Shown piece by piece: positions 60,460-64,000 of a DNA stretch of 64,000 nt (positions are counted from its first letter, which is position 1; each line of letters opens with the position of its first letter). The notes under the pieces are model-generated. The model saw only the letters and a list, made by a program, of their open reading frames with translations. It was not told the DNA's origin and made no database searches. Made by a program: the position numbers and the translations under genes. Origin of the DNA: a virus. The DNA lies in IMG/VR virus record IMGVR_UViG_3300027749_000063, positions 35,220 to 99,219 of that record; one strand, written 5' to 3'.

Positions 60460-60489
60460 CAAATATAACACAAATTAATTTTTATGCAA
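60460..60489 (-). promoter_or_regulatory. Promoter inside the intron for the homing endonuclease
   Basis: On the minus strand, TTG (60489-60487) and TATATTTG (60467-60460) are 19 bases apart, an exact fit to the Bacteroidota consensus. The ATG at 60454 follows after 5 bases, so the transcript could be leaderless and separate from the UDG pre-mRNA. Confidence 0.65.
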
Positions 60490-60498
60490 GTTTTATCA

Positions 60499-60699
60499 AT
60501 CCATTCCTAAGATAACAACCCTTACTTTCTGAAAAGGAGTTAAGTTAAAAGCCTTAAAGACTTCATCCTTGTAAGGAAAGATAGTTTTAGTCTTTCTCTC
60601 ATTAGCAATGAATCTTCCTAAGGTATTAAAGTAAGGACTTTCTATTGTGTCTTTTAAGTGATGATACCAATCGTCTGGAATATCAATTAATTTTTGCAT
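60499..60699 (-). CDS. ung: Uracil-DNA glycosylase, exon 1 (67 codons)
   Basis: Exon 1 encodes MQKLIDIPDDWYHHLKDTIE ... KVRVVILGMD, the N-terminal UDG region up to the catalytic Asp67 of the motif that reads GMDPYP after splicing (GQDPYH in the E. coli enzyme). Without splicing the frame runs into TGA TAA immediately after the Asp codon and the product is dead, so activity depends on intron removal. Many phage UDGs have M and P at these variable positions. The start overlaps the end of the DnaA-like gene by 17 bases. Confidence 0.8.
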
Positions 60700-61297
60700 C
60701 TTTATTGATTAGCTTACTTCTTTTGAGCGGAGTCCTTCTAACAATAATATTAGGATTAAGAGTAGTACTCATAAGTCCTGGATACGTTTCTTCCATCATG
60801 TTTATGATTTGATTGTATCTTGTTTTGTAACTTTTAATAGAACTAGAAAAGTTTAAATGTTGTTTCATAGAATGTATAATCGTAGAGTGATCTCTTCCTA
60901 ACAAAGTACCTACCTTCTTGTAAGTATAGTTAAAGTGTATTAAGAGTACAGCTGCAAAATGAAACCTTGCTTCTGTTAGCTCACGTTTACGGCTATTTAT
61001 TGTAAAATCCTTTACAGTCATTGCATTTATATCACAAACAATATGCATTACTCCCAACTCAAACTCTGAAAACTTATCTAAATTTACTTTAAGTTCGTGT
61101 GCTTTTATCATTGCCAACTTGCGTTTTAATCTTAGCTCTTCTGGATTAATGTTATTTATTACTTTACTATAATACTGTTTGTTTTTAGTTTTCTTTAAAA
61201 CTAATAACATAATATTATATCGTACTAGTGCTTCTACTTCTAACTTGTCAAAAGCAATTTCTAAAGCTTCGTTTATAATATCTTTAATTCTTGGCAT
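60683..61297 (-). CDS. Protein with a DnaA domain IV-like helix-turn-helix, 204 aa
   Basis: The sequence ARFHFAAVLLIHFNYTYKKV, then GTLLGRDHSTIIHSMKQHLN (about 110-149) carries the DnaA signature of domain IV, in which a short helix is followed by GRDHSTxxHA (G134-T139 here). No AAA+ domain is present, so this is a stand-alone DNA-binding domain with a helical N-terminus (about 1-100). It could bind DnaA boxes in phage or host origins. The gene lies between the primase (25-base overlap) and the UDG (17-base overlap), in the replication unit. Its role is inferred. Confidence 0.65.
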   Translation of the reverse strand: MPRIKDIINEALEIAFDKLEVEALVRYNIMLLVLKKTKNKQYYSKVINNINPEELRLKRKLAMIKAHELKVNLDKFSEFELGVMHIVCDINAMTVKDFTINSRKRELTEARFHFAAVLLIHFNYTYKKVGTLLGRDHSTIIHSMKQHLNFSSSIKSYKTRYNQIINMMEETYPGLMSTTLNPNIIVRRTPLKRSKLINKDAKIN

Positions 61298-62262
61298 ATC
61301 TTTATTAATTTTTCTCTTCCGTGGTTCTTGTAAATGTCACTTATGTCTTTTCCTAAACTCCCGTGGTGGTATAGTACAGGAATGCCATACGTTTCTGAAA
61401 TCTTCTTTGCTCCTTCTTCTCCTGTTCTATCAGCGTCAAACCATACATACATATTATCAAATCTTGCTTTAAGTAACTCGTAAGCATTCTCTGATATAGG
61501 TGTAGTTTCGCTTCTAACAGCAACAGCATTCACTCCAATAGAGTGTAAGGTCATAACATCTTTAGTTCCCTTAGTAATGATTAGAATAGTTCCCTTGTGT
61601 GGTAGCTGAGTATAACCCTCTAGCATACCTCCAAAGAAATTAGTTCTGAATTTAACTTTCTTCTCTGCATAGGGACGATATAGTTTAAACTTATCTTTTT
61701 CCTTATACCGATAACAGGGGTCAAATGTATTACTAATGTACCAGATGTTATCTGCTATCCAAGCTTTGTCTACTTTTCTTACGTCATAGAACTTAAGAAT
61801 CTTTTCTGTTACTCCAAATTGAAGCCAGTACTCTAAGTCTTTCTGTGTAAATTTTGTAACTGTAACTTTGATGGATGCAGGCTTTACCTCTGCTGGCTTA
61901 GCACTTTTAAGAGTGGATACTTCCATCTCTAGTCTAAGTCTATCTTCTAAACTAAAGTTCTTAAGTTGGAAATCTGATTCTATTTTATATAAAATGTCTG
62001 GATACTCGTAGTTAGTACGCATTTGAGCTATGTCAATTGCATTGTAGTGTACTTTCTCCGTAGCATAATCTACAAAATACAGATTACCTCCTTGACTCCA
62101 CCTAAAGAAACAGGTAGCATGCTTGTCAGATCTGAATGGATTCTTATATTTATTTCTCAAGTCTATTTTCTCACCGAAGTAAAAAGACATTAGGTTTTCT
62201 TGCCCTAGTAAAGCGTATAACGTCTTTACATTAGGTCTTATTTCAATGCTTGAGAGATCCAT
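61273..62262 (-). CDS. DnaG-type TOPRIM primase without visible zinc ligands, 329 aa
   Basis: The N-terminal domain has NPFRSDKHATCFFRWSQGG (about 41-59) and LYFVDYATEKVHYNAIDIAQ (61-80), the layout of the DnaG zinc-binding domain but with only one Cys, so zinc is probably not bound. The TOPRIM part has IITKGTKDVMTL (K231 to D235), SETTPISENAYELL and WFDADRTGEEGA (D276, D278). The usual acidic residue of motif I appears as Lys, as in some phage TOPRIM proteins. It synthesises primers or at least belongs to the primase fold. It precedes the DnaA-like gene in the same unit. Confidence 0.7.
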   Translation of the reverse strand: MDLSSIEIRPNVKTLYALLGQENLMSFYFGEKIDLRNKYKNPFRSDKHATCFFRWSQGGNLYFVDYATEKVHYNAIDIAQMRTNYEYPDILYKIESDFQLKNFSLEDRLRLEMEVSTLKSAKPAEVKPASIKVTVTKFTQKDLEYWLQFGVTEKILKFYDVRKVDKAWIADNIWYISNTFDPCYRYKEKDKFKLYRPYAEKKVKFRTNFFGGMLEGYTQLPHKGTILIITKGTKDVMTLHSIGVNAVAVRSETTPISENAYELLKARFDNMYVWFDADRTGEEGAKKISETYGIPVLYHHGSLGKDISDIYKNHGREKLIKICQELKIL

Positions 62263-62289
62263 AAGTGTTGTTTTTAACCCTCCTTCAAT

Positions 62290-62320
62290 AAAAAAGGGGT
62301 CACAAAAGTAACCCCTTTTC
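62290..62320 (-). terminator. Terminator between the SSB-like gene and the primase
   Basis: AAAAGGGGT and ACCCCTTTT pair around a ten-base loop, with T-runs on both sides, so it can work in both directions. On the minus strand it follows the SSB-like gene and precedes the primase by about 30 bases. The primase unit therefore needs read-through or its own start. Confidence 0.75.
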
Positions 62321-62348
62321 TAAAAAAGAGAACAGATTACTTTTAATT

Positions 62349-63194
62349 TTAGAAGATATCGTTGATATCTGTGCTAACAGGACTAGTTGCTACTTCACTA
62401 TTATCCCAACTCATCATAGGTTCTGACTCTTTGAAAGGAGTTTCAGTTTCGTTTGCGTCAGGAGCATTATTCTCAGTGTATTCTTTGAAAGTAAAACTTC
62501 CGTAGAAACTCTTAAAGCCATACTCACCAGTAATTTGCTTAGATACATACTCGGTAATTTTACCTTGTACGTTAACAAATATCTTAGTGCATACGTCTTG
62601 ATATTTTTCGTCTTTAATTCCTAGAAGAACTTTAACACCCATGTTGGCTTTATTGAAGTGAGCAAAGAAGTCTACTAACTCATTGCCTTTACCTTTAGCA
62701 ATAGAAGCCCAGTTGTCAAGAACAAAAGGCTTTTCCTTTGGAGAGATGTTACCATAAGCCTTAAGTAAAGAATAAACTGTTTCTTCACCGCCCTTAGCTT
62801 CACGAACACTCTTCATATCTAAACTACGAGAAGGGTCAATAGATGCTTGATACTCACTTAAAGTAGCAAGATTCTCAGCCCACGCAGTCTTAGTGTAGTT
62901 GTCAATGAATTGTTTCTTGCCTGCTTGAGACATACGGGTGTCATTGTTTACCCACAAAGTAAACTTACCACGCAAATCTGTTTTAAAGTCTGGGTGATTT
63001 ACATACCAGAAGTCTAAACGCATTCCGTTCTCTGACTCATAAGTAGGTTCTTTAACTTTGTCCTCTTCAATACCTAGGATTTTTGCAAGTTCTTTAGCTG
63101 TAGGGTTAACACTTACAACTTGGATAGGAGCAAATCCTGTGTACATTTTCTTGCCTGATGAAGGCTCTCTGGTTTCTAATTGATCGAATTTCAT
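62349..63194 (-). CDS. Putative single-stranded-DNA-binding protein, 281 aa
   Basis: The protein has a mixed alpha/beta body (GFAPIQVVSVNPTAKELAKI, FWYVNHPDFKTDLRGKFTLW, KIFVNVQGKITEYVSKQITG). It ends in a long acidic, Ser/Asn-rich tail terminating STDINDIF. An acidic tail with a last Phe is the interaction tip of phage and bacterial SSBs. It sits between a P-loop ATPase and the primase. This type is frequent in Bacteroidota phage replication blocks. The SSB call rests on the tail and the neighbours, and the body has no motif I can name. Confidence 0.5.
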   Translation of the reverse strand: MKFDQLETREPSSGKKMYTGFAPIQVVSVNPTAKELAKILGIEEDKVKEPTYESENGMRLDFWYVNHPDFKTDLRGKFTLWVNNDTRMSQAGKKQFIDNYTKTAWAENLATLSEYQASIDPSRSLDMKSVREAKGGEETVYSLLKAYGNISPKEKPFVLDNWASIAKGKGNELVDFFAHFNKANMGVKVLLGIKDEKYQDVCTKIFVNVQGKITEYVSKQITGEYGFKSFYGSFTFKEYTENNAPDANETETPFKESEPMMSWDNSEVATSPVSTDINDIF

Positions 63195-63223
63195 AATTTT
63201 CTAATTTGATTTTGTTTTATTTT

Positions 63224-63928
63224 TTATCTTTTGCTTTTTACTGGTACTGGTACTTCTTCTGCATAATAACTATCTATTGTATCACATACTGTTTGTAGGT
63301 CGTTAGGGATAAGAGTTTCTGCAAACATATCCATAGGACTTTTAGCAGGGTAATTCTTAAAACGATTGGTTACAAAGTGATAAGTTGCTTTCTCATCTTT
63401 ATCTTCACCTACGTGAGTATAAAGACAGATAGTAAACAATCCTTCTAGTACGATTTGGTTATCCAATGCTTTGCCTATTGTCTTAATCTTTTGACCTACG
63501 ATATGTCCATCATCTTCAATGTTCTCTGAGTGAGTGATGTAGAATACTTTAAGGTCATTACGAAGCTTACGAGCACTAGTAAGCATATTAGTTACATCTT
63601 TTGCAAGGGTAACAAACTTACCAAAACCGATCTCATTGGCTTTCTTCATCATAAGAAAAGACATAGAGTAGATAGCATCATCCATGATGATGTTTTTGAT
63701 GTGAGGAGCTTTCTCGCTAATCTGTTGTAACAATGCGGTGATTTGATTGATGTCATCTACCTCCATGTAATTTTTAGATTCGAGATTGTAAAGCTTTTCT
63801 GCTCCTTTGAAAGGCAATTCTTTCCTTGCTACATTAATAATAAATGTTTCTTTTGGGTCTAGAGTCCTTACAGATGTGGATTTACCAGTACCTGAGGGAC
63901 CTACGATAGCGATTAGTTTGCTTGACAT
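63224..63928 (-). CDS. P-loop ATPase of the Sak4/RecA-like type, 234 aa
   Basis: Walker A is GPSGTGKS (10-17), and Walker B is NIIMDDA (D83, D84), with a conserved His in YITHSENIEDDG (about 155-166). The compact layout agrees with the phage nucleotide-binding protein group (AAA_24, Sak4-like), single-domain RecA relatives that promote annealing or strand exchange with SSB. It is directly followed by the SSB-like gene, a pairing known for Sak4-type recombinases. Membership is inferred from motif spacing; a general AAA ATPase remains possible. Confidence 0.65.
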   Translation of the reverse strand: MSSKLIAIVGPSGTGKSTSVRTLDPKETFIINVARKELPFKGAEKLYNLESKNYMEVDDINQITALLQQISEKAPHIKNIIMDDAIYSMSFLMMKKANEIGFGKFVTLAKDVTNMLTSARKLRNDLKVFYITHSENIEDDGHIVGQKIKTIGKALDNQIVLEGLFTICLYTHVGEDKDEKATYHFVTNRFKNYPAKSPMDMFAETLIPNDLQTVCDTIDSYYAEEVPVPVKSKR

Positions 63929-63959
63929 ATAGTTAGTTTATTTTGTTTATTTTGTTTAT
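63929..63959 (-). repeat. Tandem leader repeat before the P-loop ATPase gene
   Basis: On the minus strand the unit AAAATAAAC is repeated three times, followed by TAACTAT, directly before the ATG at 63928. The stop of the previous gene lies in the first copy, as in the repeat at 980-1012. Confidence 0.65.
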
Positions 63960-64000
63960 TTTGTCTCTAGTAATTTATCTAAATCTTCTGTTATTATTTT
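63956..64000 (-). CDS. C-terminal end of a gene running in from outside the window (14 codons)
   Basis: On the minus strand the frame KIITEDLDKLLETK and TAA is open from the window end. The charged helical end and the position of its stop just before a leader repeat fit the gene spacing here. Only 14 residues are seen, so nothing can be said on function, and a chance frame is possible. Confidence 0.45.
   Translation of the reverse strand, partial: KIITEDLDKLLETK

Larger units (their letters stand above)
59404..60498 (-). ncRNA. Group I intron in the UDG gene (1095 nt)
   Basis: Exon 1 ends in ATGGAT (last base 60499) and exon 2 starts CCTTAT (59403). The last exon base is U and the last intron base is G. 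The guide sequence GTCCAT (59701-59696) pairs with exon AUGGAU with the usual U.G pair. AGG next to it can pair with the first three exon 2 bases as P10. Core elements in order are: P, AATTGCTGGAAC (59682-59671); Q, AATCAGCAGCCGAGC (59656-59642); R, GTTCAACGACTAA (59619-59607); S, GATATAGTCT (59470-59461). TGCTG/CAGCA give P4 and GACTA/TAGTC give P7. The LAGLIDADG frame lies in the P1 loop. P3 and P8 were not drawn by hand. Confidence 0.85.

Noticed and set aside
59404-60498. Intein in UDG instead of an intron
   Set aside because: Exon 1 runs into two stop codons (TGA TAA), the endonuclease frame has its own start and stop, and no splicing-domain Cys, His or Asn motifs border it.
62303-62310. 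TAnnTTTG match (TACTTTTG, minus strand) in the loop of a terminator
   Set aside because: There is no TTG at N19, and the match lies in a loop of a perfect hairpin; chance is likely in AT-rich sequence.
1-64000. tRNA genes
   Set aside because: No cloverleaf with a GTTCRANNC T-arm could be found by eye; the R element of the intron at 59607-59619 contains a GTTCAA but belongs to the ribozyme core.

Overview
The window looks like part of the genome of a crAss-like podovirus (order Crassvirales) that infects a member of the Bacteroidota. Three things support this. The gene order is typical: ring proteins flanking an IHF-like protein, then a giant muzzle protein, then cargo proteins, then a run of very large virion proteins including a single-chain RNA polymerase with a DFDID catalytic loop. 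The promoters fit the Bacteroidota form TTG-N19/20-TAnnTTTG. Shine-Dalgarno sites are absent and A-rich leaders stand before most start codons. The sequence is AT-rich and densely coded, and no stretch of 300 bases or more lacks a gene.

Layout. Plus strand, 1-47409, holds the virion and lysis genes. It opens with the C-terminus of a surface or head-fibre type protein, followed by Cys-rich accessory proteins (329-3430). Behind a terminator and promoter come a ring protein, an IHF/HU-like protein, a second ring protein, the muzzle, and a DUF5856-type protein (3590-10984). Four small very basic proteins follow (10996-12404), then cargo proteins (12509-16663) and the giant ejection set (16666-35122). 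That set has a channel-like 1570-aa protein, the 2371-aa virion RNA polymerase with a C-terminal HEXXH motif, and a 2009-aa zincin-containing protein. Next are tail fibre proteins and lysis genes (35229-47409): twin fibres with nearly identical N-termini, a holin, a fibre with YadA-head-type repeats, an overlapping spanin-like gene pair, and a metallophosphoesterase.

Minus strand, 64000-47406, holds replication and accessory genes read towards the structural block: a P-loop ATPase, an SSB-like protein, a TOPRIM primase, a DnaA domain IV-like protein, uracil-DNA glycosylase (UDG), a DUF932 protein, a NinG-like protein, a family A DNA polymerase, a NinB-like protein, a dATP/dGTP diphosphohydrolase-like protein, a PD-(D/E)XK nuclease and a GroES-like protein. 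Three further fibre genes finish this strand. The two arms converge at 47406-47409, where both stop codons lie in one TTTAAA palindrome.

The strongest discovery is a 1095-nt group I intron in the UDG gene, placed directly after the catalytic Asp codon. It carries a LAGLIDADG endonuclease gene that starts in the P1 loop, reads through the P, Q, R and S ribozyme core and stops at S. The guide sequence, the U.G pair at the splice site, the terminal G and a short P10 can all be read from the sequence. Other notable points are promoters only 5-6 nt before start codons (possible leaderless mRNAs for the RNA polymerase, the intron endonuclease and NinG), two HEXXH motifs in neighbouring giant proteins, and twin fibres that conserve protein but not codons.
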